DNA from: Setoptus koraiensis
Lineage: Eukaryota; Arthropoda
Length of the DNA: 64,000 bases
Direction: 5' to 3'
Assembly (NCBI GenBank): GCA_048013815.1
Contig: CM106585.1
Coordinates: forward strand, 21,080,001 to 21,144,000
Position 1 is the stretch's first letter, and each line of letters starts with the position of its first letter. Positions 10,084 through 22,539 of the stretch are shown here, piece by piece. The translations under genes and the position numbers were made by a program. The notes under the pieces are model-generated. The model saw nothing but the letters and a program-made list of their open reading frames with translations, was not told the origin of the DNA and did no database searches.

Positions 10084-13038
10084 ATGACGGACGCCAAGTA
10101 TTTTGCTAATACTAAAAAAGGAGAAATATTCGAATTGAAAAGCGAATTGAGCAGTGACAAAAAAGAGAAACGCCGTGAGGCCGTCAAAAAGGTCATAGCC
10201 TCTATGACTGTCGGCAAGGATGTTAGCACATTATTCCCAGATGTCGTTAATTGTATGCAAACGGATAATCTTGAACTCAAGAAATTAGTTTATTTGTACC
10301 TTATGAACTATGCTAAAAATCAACCAGATATGGCCATCATGGCCGTAAATACATTCGTGCGAGATTGCGAAGACCCAAACCCCCTTATCAGAGCGCTTGC
10401 CGTTAGAACAATGGGCTGTATAAGGGTAGATAAAATAACAGAATATCTATGTGAACCACTAAGGAAATGCCTTAGGGATGAGGATCCATATGTGCGCAAA
10501 ACTGCCGCTGTTTGCGTAGCAAAATTGCACGATATTAATGGTAATCTAGTGGAGGAACAAGGGTTTCTTGACCTACTTAGAGACCTACTATCCGACTCAA
10601 ATCCAATGGTGGTGGCCAATGCAGTTGCTGCTCTGTCTGAGATCAATGAAACATCATCAACTGGTCACCCACTCATAGCTCTATCTCCTCAGTTAATCAA
10701 CAAACTATTAACGGCACTGAACGAATGCTCGGAATGGGGTCAAGTTTTTATACTTGATTCGCTTGCCACTTACCAACCTGAAGATGACAGAGAAGCTCAA
10801 TCTATTTGTGAACGTGTCACACCAAGATTGGCCCACGCGAATGCTGCAGTAGTCCTAAGTGCTGTCAAAGTGCTGATGAAACTTATTGAGATGCTACCAG
10901 GAGACTCAGAATTTGTTCAAAATCTCACCAAAAAGTTAGCACCACCCCTGGTCACATTACTATCTACAGAGCCAGAAGTTCAGTATGTAGCTCTGCGCAA
11001 TATTAATTTAATAGTACAGAAGAGGCCGGACATATTGAAACATGAGATGAAAGTTTTCTTTGTCAAATATAATGATCCTATTTACGTCAAACTCGAGAAG
11101 CTAGATATTATGATACGTTTGGCATCGCAACAAAACATCGCACAAGTTCTTGCTGAACTAAAAGAGTATGCAACTGAGGTCGATGTAGATTTTGTTAGGA
11201 AGGCTGTGCGAGCCATAGGTAGATGTGCAATTAAAGTTGAACAGTCAGCTGAGCGATGTGTGTCCACATTGATAGAACTTATCCAAACAAAAGTTAATTA
11301 TGTTGTACAAGAGGCTATTGTAGTCATCAAAGACATATTTAGGAAATATCCAAACAAGTATGAGAGCATTATTTCTACCTTATGTGAAAATCTGGATACT
11401 CTAGACGAACCTGAAGCTCGTGCATCTATGATATGGATTGTAGGCGAGTATGCCGAACGTATTGATAACGCAGATGAACTACTCGAGAGCTTTTTGGAGG
11501 GATTTCATGATGAAAACCCACAAGTTCAGCTCCAACTTTTAACATCGATCGTCAAGTTGTTCTTGAAGAGACCAACGGAAACTCAAGAGCTTGTCCAACA
11601 AGTTCTAAGCCTCGCCACACAAGATAGTGATAATCCTGATCTCAGAGATCGTGGTTTTATCTACTGGCGTCTTCTATCGACTGACCCGGGCGCAGCGAAA
11701 GAAGTTGTTCTAGCGGAAAAACCACTCATATCTGAAGAAACCGATCTCTTAGAACCCACTCTGCTTGATGAATTGATATGTCACGTTGGTAGTTTGGCGT
11801 CAATCTATCACAAGCCGCCGTCTGCGTTTGTGGAAGGTAATTCAGCTGGCTTAAGGAAAACTCTCAGTTTAGGCAGTAAATCTACAAATGGAACGACAGG
11901 GGATATATTAGCCAATAGAACAGGTGAAGAAGCTACTGTCATTCCCTCCGTCGATAACATAGTCGGTGACCTACTGAGTTTGGACATATCCACGCCGGCA
12001 CAGGTAATGCCCTCATCGGGTCTAGTTGACTTATTTGGTTCATCGCCAGCACCAGCTCCAACTACAGCAACCGCTACAGCGTCCGCTACAGCAGCTCCAT
12101 TCGATATATTGAGCGATAATTTGCTGAGTGACGATTTCCTTGGAACTGGCCCATCTACAACAGTGTCATCGATAGCCAATAAATCCGTATTCAATGATTT
12201 TGCCTCATCAGTGAGCACCGGAGTAACATCAACACCGACCATGTCCACCACTGCGCCTTCATCATCATTCGGTGGTGGATCTGCAGATATATTGGGAGAT
12301 ATCTTTGGTATAAATACCGTTAAAACATTTTATACTCCCCCAAAAGAGGTCTGGCTTCCAGCCTCCAAGAACAAAGGCCTCGAAGTTAGTGGAACATTCT
12401 CTAGGGATAATGGTCAGATCAAACTAGAACTTACTTTCAGCAACAAGGCAATGCAAGCGATGAGTGGTTGGGCCATTCAACTCAACAAGAACAGTTTCGG
12501 TTTAGCTATTGCTAGTACTTTACAATTAGATCAACCAATATTGCAGCCAAATTCAACCTCAAACGCAAGCGTACCCCTTAACACCATGGGTGTTGTGCAG
12601 AAGATGGATCCTTTAACAACTCTCCAGATAGCCATTAAGAATAATGTTGGTGTTTTCTATTGCAGTTGTTTGGTGCCGATGCATGTTTTGTGCACTGAGG
12701 AGGGTGCCATTGATAAGAAAGTTTATTTGGCCGTCTGGAAACACATTCCACAGGAAAATGAAGTACAATTTACAATTGAGAATGTCAATTTGACTGCTGA
12801 GGAGATATCGCAGAAATTACAAAATAATAATATATTTACCATAGCCAAGCGTAATGTGGACGGCCAGGATATGTTATATCAATCATTGAAATTGATCAAC
12901 TTAGGTATATGGGTTTTGGCAGAGCTAAAGATCAAACCCGGTACTAATTGGCTGACATTATCACTGAAATCGAGAGCTTTGGATGTAGCCAACCCAGTCA
13001 AAGATGCCTATGAATCAATTCTACATAGTGGCGTATAA
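10084..13038 (+). CDS. AP-1-2beta: AP-1/AP-2 complex subunit beta (beta adaptin)
   Basis: Large subunit of the clathrin adaptors AP-1 (Golgi/endosome) and AP-2 (plasma membrane). Insects use one beta chain for both complexes, and this sequence looks like that shared form. It has 984 residues in one exon. The HEAT-repeat trunk occupies about 1-590, starting [20 protein letters not shown] Ser/Thr/Ala-rich hinge follows with a clathrin box LLSLD at 630-634, almost the same position as in human beta-2. The appendage starts near 750 ([19 protein letters not shown]) and ends with the platform subdomain ([33 protein letters not shown]). Full length, with no truncation. Intronless, whereas vertebrate homologues have many introns. 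Confidence 0.96.
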   Translation: MTDAKYFANTKKGEIFELKSELSSDKKEKRREAVKKVIASMTVGKDVSTLFPDVVNCMQTDNLELKKLVYLYLMNYAKNQPDMAIMAVNTFVRDCEDPNPLIRALAVRTMGCIRVDKITEYLCEPLRKCLRDEDPYVRKTAAVCVAKLHDINGNLVEEQGFLDLLRDLLSDSNPMVVANAVAALSEINETSSTGHPLIALSPQLINKLLTALNECSEWGQVFILDSLATYQPEDDREAQSICERVTPRLAHANAAVVLSAVKVLMKLIEMLPGDSEFVQNLTKKLAPPLVTLLSTEPEVQYVALRNINLIVQKRPDILKHEMKVFFVKYNDPIYVKLEKLDIMIRLASQQNIAQVLAELKEYATEVDVDFVRKAVRAIGRCAIKVEQSAERCVSTLIELIQTKVNYVVQEAIVVIKDIFRKYPNKYESIISTLCENLDTLDEPEARASMIWIVGEYAERIDNADELLESFLEGFHDENPQVQLQLLTSIVKLFLKRPTETQELVQQVLSLATQDSDNPDLRDRGFIYWRLLSTDPGAAKEVVLAEKPLISEETDLLEPTLLDELICHVGSLASIYHKPPSAFVEGNSAGLRKTLSLGSKSTNGTTGDILANRTGEEATVIPSVDNIVGDLLSLDISTPAQVMPSSGLVDLFGSSPAPAPTTATATASATAAPFDILSDNLLSDDFLGTGPSTTVSSIANKSVFNDFASSVSTGVTSTPTMSTTAPSSSFGGGSADILGDIFGINTVKTFYTPPKEVWLPASKNKGLEVSGTFSRDNGQIKLELTFSNKAMQAMSGWAIQLNKNSFGLAIASTLQLDQPILQPNSTSNASVPLNTMGVVQKMDPLTTLQIAIKNNVGVFYCSCLVPMHVLCTEEGAIDKKVYLAVWKHIPQENEVQFTIENVNLTAEEISQKLQNNNIFTIAKRNVDGQDMLYQSLKLINLGIWVLAELKIKPGTNWLTLSLKSRALDVANPVKDAYESILHSGV

Positions 13039-16000
13039 CTTATTTCATAAAATTGTATCACTAACTTACGTAGATATTTACCGGAGTAATGCTAGCCCTT
13101 ATAATAGAAGAGATAAACTATCAAAATGAATAATGGTGTTGACAAGTAAAATCGATTGAGGGAAGGCACGGATATTTATTATTTGTCATTTGATTTCCAG
13201 TCAGATATCCAAGCTACGTAAAAACACAATGATGCTTAAATAAATAAAATAAATTGAAAAGCTATTATAATTAAAAATAAAATAAAATCTTATCATGTTC
13301 ATGGTCAAAATGGTTCACGCATACATAAGGAAAAGATGCTACAGCAAAAAAACAAGACTGATAATAAATCTACTCACATCTAGGAACATGAATAGATGGT
13401 CTAATTTTCACAATGATGATACTTTGAGTTAGTGTTACATCTTAATCTGGTAGTGGATTATGGCTTTAATTAAGCTTTGACACTAAAAAATGTAATGCAA
13501 GACAAGCCACTCATTAGGGTTAATAGAAATGGTATCGCAGACTGGTGGCATGAAAGGCAGTAGTAGACTTGAATTTTCTTCTTTTACAATTTTCAGATAA
13601 GGGAGAGAACGTTATCACCTTGATAAAAGAAGGATAAGCCATGCACGTTTCGAAGTCAATTCATGCTCATCTAAGTTTGACAAACCAGATCTCAATCAAA
13701 TCTTTTATTTGAAAAGAAACATTATGAGTCATGAACACTGATGATGATACATGATTCAAAAGTCAAGTTATAACCATTAGTTACTTGTGGTTGGGTGCTT
13801 CCTCTGTATGTATCATTCTCGATCTTACATTTCAGAATACGATATACCGAGATAATAGTTTGACATGTATATAATGGCAATTAAATAAACATTTGTATAT
13901 TCTTGGTTGTGACAACAACAAAATCTAATGTACGTGCGTTTGTCTAAACATTTGACACCTAAATTTTTGATTGAAGGCTCACTACCTGTTGTTTATCTCA
14001 TATGTTAGCGATAACATGATAGAAAAAAGATGCTTGGCTGCAGCCTTATCTTTTTTCTCCTCTGACAATCCAATTTAATCTATTCCCAGACAAGCCTTAA
14101 TAACTGAGGTTTGATATGCTCCATCCACCGGTGGTGTACCTTTTTAGAATTTGGGACGGAAGCAGTACAAGAAACATTGACTGCTTTTTGATGAATGTGT
14201 ATGCTTTTCTTCTCTGAACAACCTTAATTATCGCCAAAGCGGATGTAGACGAGAGAGATTGTGGAGACTGTTGCAGATTCGTAGAGCAAAGTAAAAGAAA
14301 TATATTTGATAAAATTGATGAGTTTTAGAAAACTACAATTTTTTATTTCACGCATCTCTTTGAAACGGGCTCCCAGCATGTGTAACTGCTGATTTATGAG
14401 CCGAGTAGTAATTGCTTCTCACAATAAATCTGGTCTAAAAGAAGAAGAACCCTAATAGTGAACATTACAATATCAAATGTAGAAACTTCAGATTGTAAGT
14501 TTATGTATTTGAGTTAATAGAAATGGCAGACCACAGTTGTGGTCTCGTGCTGGTTAATAAAGCCAGATTAGATTGATACACTTCGACATCTAAGAATAAG
14601 AGAAAGACACTAAACTCGGCTAATATAAGAATTAAGCAATCATAAACTTGAATAAACTATTAATTAAACTCATGTTACTGCAAATACAAAGTAATGTAGT
14701 CACTATGCAGACAAGTAACATAGAAAGAGGAGAATGATGAATGATTGCTACTTCTTTGTTTGTACATTTTTTTTCTTCGCCTTTTATTCAGCATTAAGGT
14801 TCACCGAAAAACTTGATTATCACCCCGTGTCTATGGGCTTGTGTGACTCTCAATCCTTTACCAAGCAAGTGATAGATTTAAATAAAATCCTTGTAATCTC
14901 ACACAAAAAAAAACAGGAGAAGATATATGCGATTCGCTAATTAGATTTGCATCTATTAATTATTCAAACAATTAATTATCTGCTGTTCATTAGTTTGGTT
15001 TTCACTTCGATATTATGACTAGACCTATGTGCTTTTCTATTAGTATAGATGATCACATCATTACTTATTTGCCAATGGATTTGAAATCTAGTTAGGCCCA
15101 TCATAATGACCAGTAACGAGCGACTAATGAAGAGGACATGGTCAATGGACGTCTTTGCAACATTGAAAATTTGCAGCTCTTTATTTATAGAATAAATCAA
15201 CTGCTCATCCTATCACCATAAACAATTCGCAATAATGTAGATTATAGTTGGTGGGAGCCATATAACAACAACTTTATTGATAAGTGAGTCAACGTCAATG
15301 TTGGACTACTGAACAGTTACATACATAAGCAAACCAAAAGCTTGATTTGAGACAGGTATCAGGATAAACAAAGTTGAAAGATGACAAACACCAGTCCGCT
15401 ATCCTTAGTCAGCTTAAATTAATTCATGTGGGCGGAGTCGCGTCTTGGAATCACCACGTGATATACAATGCTCATTATTTGATGCTCGTAGTCTTTCAGT
15501 TGCGATTGCGAAAAACCAAGGTACTCGGAATTAGTGATCCATCTTCCACCACCCTGTGCGATCTGGAATTTACCTAGCAGTTGGATAAACTTTACAAGTT
15601 TGTTTGTAGCGGGCGAAGATACAAACAAATGAAAGCGAAAGTCTTGCACACAAAGAATGTATGATAAAAGCGATCGTCGAAAGCGGGAGATCGAGTGACA
15701 AAGAGTTGATAGATAGAGGAGGGGAGATGAGGCGGAGATAGATCAAGTGAAAGCAGCCTTTTCTTAATCAATTCAGCTTATTTAATGCTTCCCGTCGACT
15801 TATCTGCACCACAAGTGTCGGCTTTGTAAGACATGTCTTTCCGAGAATTCATTGCGCCAACCATACTAATTGATACCAACAACAACAGCGACAACTAACT
15901 AAGATACTCACTAATAGTTTAAACATAAACAAATTATTTCTTCACCATACGGCTCCATAGCTGAATCGCGCAAAGTACGTGGCGATATTAGTATCATTCA

Positions 16001-16380
16001 TCTCTATTAGTTTGCTGCACAAAAAGATATAGAAAGAACTGCTAGGTCTTAGTACAGCAAAAGGTGGGTATTTAGTCGACGAGAGAGACAGAGCGGCACA
16101 TACAAAGTAGATAGACATCATAAAACAAAGTATAAAAAGATATCACCAGATATAATGATGCGCCTTTCTCAAGAGGACTTTTAGTAGATCAACATCGTCA
16201 TCTCATAGAAGACAGCAACACATATTTAGACGTATTGACAATCGATAACAATACAAGTTCTTATTGACTAGTATAATAATTGATATTCTACTGTTGTATT
16301 CATCAACTATAGACACTAGTGAAGAAACATAGACCATCGGAGGCCTCTATCAAGGAGCAAAAATAAAAAAAAAACACAAA
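13039..16380. other. gene-free stretch before the cuticle protein gene
   Basis: 3.3 kb with no ORF I can support. Repeated AATAAA-type signals at 13236-13290 fit the 3' end of beta adaptin. The rest is AT-rich, and its last part is presumably the promoter and 5' UTR of the cuticle gene. Confidence 0.5.
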
Positions 16381-19300
16381 ATGAAGGTGAGTAAATGGCG
16401 CGATTTATTCATATGTTGTTAGTTTCGAGTTGTTGATTAGCCAATCGAAATGTTCGCTCGTGAACTATATGCCATATATGAATTATTACTATAACCGCGT
16501 GTTATACCCATAAACTTTAGATTAGAATCGGTTTGATGTGCAGCAAGTATTGAACTATTTCGTCGACCTTTAATTTAGAATATCTATGTTATATTGTATG
16601 AATCGATTTATTAGTTCAGACATCTCCTAACGCATATTAAAATGATGATTTTGCTTAATTTGAGTAGTAGGTTGACACTTTGTTGCGCTGACGTAACATA
16701 TCATCTGTTGTTTAACCTTTACCAGTATCAATTAGATAGATAGCCAAATGAGACATCAACATTGAACGGGACTAGCTTCTGCAAACTTGTTAGTGCCAAT
16801 AATGGAAGTGAGTTTGCTCCTCTTTTAACGATTTGAAGATGATGAGAAGCGATTACAATTAAAAGATAAGAGAGTAAATAACTAGCACACACATGTGGCA
16901 TCATTACTAAGACTGGTCATGCCAGTTACAACCGTTTCCATTAGAACAGTATGATGTAACAATTTTTTATTCAACTTTGTGTGACCATTATTTAACAAAT
17001 AGATCTTGTCAACTAGAGGGTTTGTGATAAATGACACTGACTCACACATAGAGAAAGAGAGAAAAAGAAAGTTGTAAACAAATCCAAGCTTATTAATATT
17101 TATGAACTTCATTTTCGTTGCCATTAGATATTGTTTTGGTGTTGGAATTAGCGATCACCTTAACCTTATTATGAGTGAGTGTCGTGCTGTCCGTTTGTAC
17201 CGAGCAAATTAAAATCTATCAGCTGTTTTGAAAAGAAGAAGTCAAGAATTCATTGATAGCAGTGGTAGGACCCAACCAAGTTAGGATTACTTTGAAGCAA
17301 ACTCTCACTCTCTTTCCTGCCGGCCTATGATATACGCGTTGCTGTTAATCAGTAGCAGTGGACATCCCATAAATGATCATGATCTCTAACGTTATACGAT
17401 GTTCATTATGTATCATCTGAAACCACCTATCTAAGTCACCACTACTATGCAACGGCATCAGCTTCGGCAAGGGCGACCGCAACTACGACTACCGCCACCA
17501 CCTATGATAGATTATCATTACAAGCGAGGGTATAAAGAGCAGGTAGTGGAAAAGAGAAAGAGGGAGAGAGAATAGGCTCAGCATGCTGATTGAGTTAAAT
17601 CATTGAGATGAAGTGAGATTATCCCATCTGTTATTCGGACATATTGCACTAGCAGATCAGGCCACAGTAGTGAAAAAAAAAAGAAGAGCTTTTTTCCTTA
17701 TCAATATGTTATAGTGATAACTGCTTTTTAGTTGTTACTTTACTCTCCTATAGTATGGCTCTATTGTGGTCGGTGTCGTATTAGTTAATGATAAAGGATT
17801 AATCATAAGAATCGAGAATGAGAAGCGAGTCAGCGAACGAGCGGGCGAGGAGACAAACTGGAAACTAATCTTCTTGTAGGAGTACTATCATATCATACTG
17901 GTCATTAAGCGATCTGGCTGGCTTAATGATATCGGAAACGAATTCAAGCTAGCACTCTAATACCGGTAAAGTTTTTGTTGTTATTGCTGTTTATATTGGT
18001 TGATTATGAGTCAGACATAATACCATATCAGGAATCAGCACAGTACCCGATGAATATCCTGGCCTATTGTTAATTTGTCGATCTACGGCCATGAATTGAT
18101 GAATCGATTCGGTGAATTTGTCTATATATACCTACATATATATATATTTATATTTTGAAAACCCTAAAAGAAAAGATAGATCAATATGATCGGTGGTAAG
18201 AAATAGTTTAAGAAACGGAACAACGCGAAATAGTATAAATTTAATCGTTCTGATTCCTGTAGAGAAGCCTTAATTGTTCTCTATTGGCGCCAATACAATC
18301 AATTCTTTTATTTAATTCGTTACCCACGAAGAGCTGCTATTCATGACTTGTCTCTTTGTAATTGTTTATGTTTGTTTTTAGTTTCAGCTACTATTGGCTG
18401 TGACATTGAGCAGCCTTTTGTTTGCTAGCAGCGTCTTTGCTCAGGAGGCATCCGAAGAAAAGGAACCCAAGCCAGAGCCATACAACTTTAGCTATTCGGC
18501 CGAATCATTAGGTGAGTGACATTGATTGATAGACTCCATGTTGCTTACTGCTTTGAAGTATCAACAATGAATTAATTGTCAGTATTTATCACCTGTACAT
18601 AATCGCACAACTTCAGGCGGTTTATCTAGTCACCAAGAAACAGGTGATGGAACTGGCCGTATTACCGGATCTTATTCCATACAAGGACCCGATGGAAGAG
18701 AAAGAATCGTCTCTTATATTGCTGATGGTTCAGGTTATCGTGCCGTAGTTAAAACCAACGAAATCGGAACAAAACCCGAAGATTCCGCCAATGCCCAATG
18801 GATTGTATCGCCACCAAGTCAAGGTCAGATCGATGCCGGAAACCGAGCCCAAGCAAGCAACAACTGGAATTCTGTTGCCTCAAATGGGCGCCCAGCGCAA
18901 CCAGCACCATCAGAATCAAATGGTTCTCAGCAATCTGCTGGCAAACCAACTGGCCGTCAACCAGAACAGGAGGCCGAAGGCGCCCAGGCACTTGTTTCAA
19001 TTGTGCAACAAACTCAAGATTTAGACGAGATTCCCGCCGGCGAAGCGCCACCACCGCGAGGTCAAGAGATAATAGCTGATCAAGCACCCGCCAGAGTGCC
19101 TATTCTGATTCAACAGCAACCCCTGAGGGCCACATTTGAGGCCAAGGCACCAGCAGCTCCTCAACCTCAGCAGATTCAAATTATTGAGGAGGCACCAGTG
19201 CAGCCAGTACAGATTGCACAACCAGCTCCGGTGCAAGTTCAACCCCAGCAACAAGTTCAAATCATTGAGCAGGCCCCGCAACCACAACAAGTGCAGATCA

Positions 19301-21648
19301 TTGAACAGAGTCCACAACCACAAGTACAACTGGTTGAACAGGCCCCACAAGTGCAATTGATTGAGCAAGCACCAATTCCGCAACAACCTCTAAGAGCCAC
19401 TTTCGATTCGAAAGCATCTGGTCGAGTTCGACCTCAACAACCACAAGTGCAATTGATCGAGCAAGCACCGATTCCGCAACAACCTCTAAGAGCCACCTTC
19501 GAGGCCAAAGCACCAGCAGCTATTCAACCACAACAGATTCAAATTATTGAGGAGGCACCTGTGCAGCCAGCACCAATTGCGCAACAGCCACTGAGAGCGA
19601 CATTCGAAACAAAAGCTCCTGCACGAGTCCAACCTCAGCAACAAGTTCAAATCATTGAGCAGGCCCCACAGCCACAAGTGCAAATTATTGAACAGGCCCC
19701 ACAACCACAAGTGCAATTGATTGAGGCAGCACCAGTTCAACAACAGCAACCATTGAGAGTGAATGCCGCTAAGGGTTCCGTAGTCCAGCAGCCCCAGCAA
19801 CAAGTGCAAATCATTGAACAGGCTCCACAACCACAAGTACAACTGATTGAGCAAGCACCCATTCCACAGCAACCGTTGAGAGCCACCTTTGAGACCAAGG
19901 CTCCAGCAGCGCCCCAGCAACAACAAATTTTTGTTGAGCAAAGAGAACAACAGCCACAGGTTCAATTGATTGAACAAGCACCAAAGATTCAACAACAAAA
20001 CCAACAACAATTTGTTGTCCAGGAAATAATCCCACAGCAGCCACAATTGATAAGACAGCCTCAATTTGTTCAAGTGTTGCCCCAGCAACAACAACAACCA
20101 CAATTGATCGAGCTGGCTCCTCAACAACCACAATTGATTCAACCATCACCACAACAATCTATATTCTTTGCTCCGGGTGCTCAAGTGCCAAAGGCAACAT
20201 TCCAGGCAAAGGCACCCCAAGTTGCCCAAGGACCACTCAGGGGAACAATAGTATCGACTCAACAAGAGCAACAAATTCAACAGGGCAACGCCGATGAGAA
20301 TGATGAAGATAGCAACGAACGAGCTGGCCAACCAAAGCAAGCCGCTAACTCCATTCCATCCGCCAACAGCCAAAGCGGATCGTCGAGTTCGTCAGGTAAC
20401 AAAGCGCCTCAATCTATTCAACAGGTTATCCAACAAGGGGCTCAGCAGCAGCAACAACAACAAGAGCAACAACAACAACAAGAGCAACAACAGCAGCAAC
20501 AACCACAAGCGCAATCTCAAGACAATGACAACAGAAAAGAAAGTGGCAATGCATCATCGGAGGAAAACTCCAGCCAAGATCAGCAAGGTGAGGTACCTCA
20601 ACCAGAGGGGCCAAACTCTAATGAATCAGGTCCAGGATCAGCAGGTCAACGAGGTCCGGAAAGTATCGAGGTCGCCAATAGAGAGTCACTGAACCAAGTA
20701 CCTCAGCAACCCTTGATATCGCAACCAGCGCCAAGTCAAGAGCTGAGAGGAGTCAAATTTGGCACCAAAACCAACATTGCTAGCAATCAGCAACCACAGA
20801 GTGTCGGTACAACAGCAACAACTGGGGAAAGACAAACCAACTGGATCCAAGGAGGACAGCCACAGCTAGTACAAATACAACAGCAGCCACAATTCGTCCA
20901 ACAACCAGCACCACAATTCGTTCAGCAACCAATAATCTTTCAACAACAACCACAGCAGCCTGCGCCTGCGATTGAGATTAATGAACCACAAATAGTTGTA
21001 CCAGAATTTGCATTCGAACGTATACAACCTCTGCAACCTGTTGTCCAAAAGCAAGTACTATCGCAACAGCGCTTCCAACAACCTCTGTTTGTGCAACCTC
21101 AACAACAATTAGTTCAACAAGCTCAACCGGAACAACCTGCTCAACCATTATTTCAACCAAGTGCTCCAGCTCAACCAATCCAGATTGTTCAGCAACCATC
21201 ACAGGCAATTGCACCGGAATCTAACGGACAGTTGGAGATTATCCGAATTGAGGAGCAAACAGAGACACCGTCAACACCATCTCCAAGTCCATCACCTGCA
21301 CCCACTCAAATACCTACAACAGCCGCTCCTATTATTGCTGCTGAGACGCCAGCACCAGTATTAGGTACAAAAGGACCATTAGGTAAAATTAATCGAGGTT
21401 TTGGAATTGGTCGTCTTTCTCCCAGCCGTTCTAGAGTTGCAGTCAAAGGAAGCGCCAAGACTTCCACAGCAAATTCAGACGCCTCAACTGCTTTGAGTCA
21501 ACCTCAAGAACCAACAACAGTGGCTGCAGCCGCTGCTGTAATCAAAGCACCTACCCCCACTCAGCAACCCATTACATTAACAAATCAATTTGTTAGCTTT
21601 GGGTCGAGGCTTAGTGGCACCAAGACTGGAGCAAAGACTTCCAATTAA
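16381..21648 (+). CDS. RR-type cuticle protein with giant Gln/Pro repeat tail
   Basis: Structural exoskeleton protein. Exons: 16381-16386 (just ATG AAG), 18388-18511 and 18617-21648. The first intron is 2 kb, the usual layout in arthropod cuticle genes where the signal peptide is split after the first codons. The joins keep frame to give 1053 residues. Signal peptide about 1-20 (MKLLLAVTLSSLLFASSVFA). Chitin-binding Rebers-Riddiford domain about 34-96: YNFSYSAE, GSYSIQGPDGRERIVSYIAD and GYRAVV. The remaining 950 residues are Q/P/A-rich, with repeated QVQIIEQAP and QQPLRATFEAKAPA units, a polyQ block near 20446-20505, and a basic Gly/Ser C-terminus with GTK motifs. The long tail is unusual for RR proteins and may be a cross-linking or elastomeric region (inference). 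A start placed at 19003 would be only an internal GTG. Confidence 0.88.
16387..18387 (+). other. large first intron of the cuticle protein gene
   Basis: 2001-bp intron between GTGAGT and TTTCAG. No embedded gene is supported. A long first intron right after the signal-peptide codons often carries enhancers in this family, but I see no specific site. Confidence 0.7.
18981..20505 (+). repeat. degenerate repeat array inside the cuticle protein exon
   Basis: Repeated coding units of two kinds alternate: one encoding QVQIIEQAP or QVQLIEQAP and one encoding QQPLRATF(E/D)xKAPA. At least six copies of the second unit can be read, at about 19111, 19381, 19477, 19588, 19747 and 19867. The copies differ by substitutions and indels in multiples of three, so the frame is preserved, as expected for a selected repetitive structural protein. 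Confidence 0.8.
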
Positions 21649-21721
21649 ACTGAATAAACGCTTTTTTGTTTATAACAAATTTTAAATAAATAAAGCATTT
21701 GAATAGTGCATAGTGTCCCAT

Positions 21722-22471
21722 TCAAAAAGGGAACTGTCGATGATATCGCTTCATGGTTTTTCCAACTTTCGAGCTCAAAGATGTACGAGACAAATTTGAA
21801 TCGCGGTGTATCAATGGGGTTGATATTCGTTTAGCTTGCTGCTGCGTGTTATCCATCGTGTTATTGAGATTAGTGTAATGGGTGCCTGCTTGATTGGAGT
21901 TGTTTGTACTATGTTGATCATCGAATGGTCTAGCATGCATACTTTTCGGGGACATTTGATTTACTTGCAATCGCTGGGGGACAAAGCCCGAGTTAGCTGT
22001 CTGATATTCTTCCTCGAAGGTTTTATTTAAATTATTTGGCCTCCGAATTCCAAGCTCAAAGTCAAACATTTCGTCAACAGGGGTGTTTTTTGTTGGTTGC
22101 TTGGGCGTATATTGCGGTACCCTCAATGTGAAAGATGATCGTATGCTTTCCATCTCGACATTATTCCTTTCTGCGTCCTCCTTTGTTTTTTTGAACACCT
22201 CAAATAATTGGTTCTGGAGTTCCTTTGTTTTTTTCTCCTCATTCATTACTTCCTCTTTTTTTAATAACTCAATCTCTTGCAGTTCAGCATAGTACACGCG
22301 CAGTTCTGATTCTACTTGAGACAACTTTTTACAATAATTGAGATAATCTAGTCGGGCCTCTTCCGTTTTCTTTCTATATTCTTGGTGCTGATCCAGTGAT
22401 GAACTTATTTTCGTTCTTAAATTACGATCGGCTTCAAGTAGTCCATTCCATACACGATCTCCCTCCTTCAT
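21722..22471 (-). CDS. coiled-coil protein of unknown family, possibly the last exon of a longer gene
   Basis: 249 residues from ATG 22471 to the stop at 21722. About residues 10-105 are predicted coiled coil by heptad-like leucines and charge (KKLSQVESELRVYYAELQE). The C-terminal half is polar, Asn/Gln-rich and disordered, ending in a basic patch (KVGKTMKRYHRQFPF). I do not recognise the family. Upstream of the ATG the frame stays open through GAC, preceded by TTTTTCTCAATTCAAG, which would serve as a splice acceptor, so this may be a 3' exon whose 5' part lay in or beyond the low-complexity tract that begins about 70 bp away. Its stop is 73 bp from the cuticle gene stop on the other strand. 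Confidence 0.6.
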   Translation of the reverse strand: MKEGDRVWNGLLEADRNLRTKISSSLDQHQEYRKKTEEARLDYLNYCKKLSQVESELRVYYAELQEIELLKKEEVMNEEKKTKELQNQLFEVFKKTKEDAERNNVEMESIRSSFTLRVPQYTPKQPTKNTPVDEMFDFELGIRRPNNLNKTFEEEYQTANSGFVPQRLQVNQMSPKSMHARPFDDQHSTNNSNQAGTHYTNLNNTMDNTQQQAKRISTPLIHRDSNLSRTSLSSKVGKTMKRYHRQFPF

Positions 22472-22539
22472 GTCCTTGAATTGAGAAAAATCTCACTTTT
22501 ATTGGAAAAAAGGTTTCTACTGACGACAGTTGGTTTATT

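Noticed and set aside
18791-21364. Leu- and Asn/His-rich ORFs overlapping the cuticle gene in other frames
   Set aside because: Shadows of the Gln-rich repeat array. The spliced RR-domain frame explains the region.
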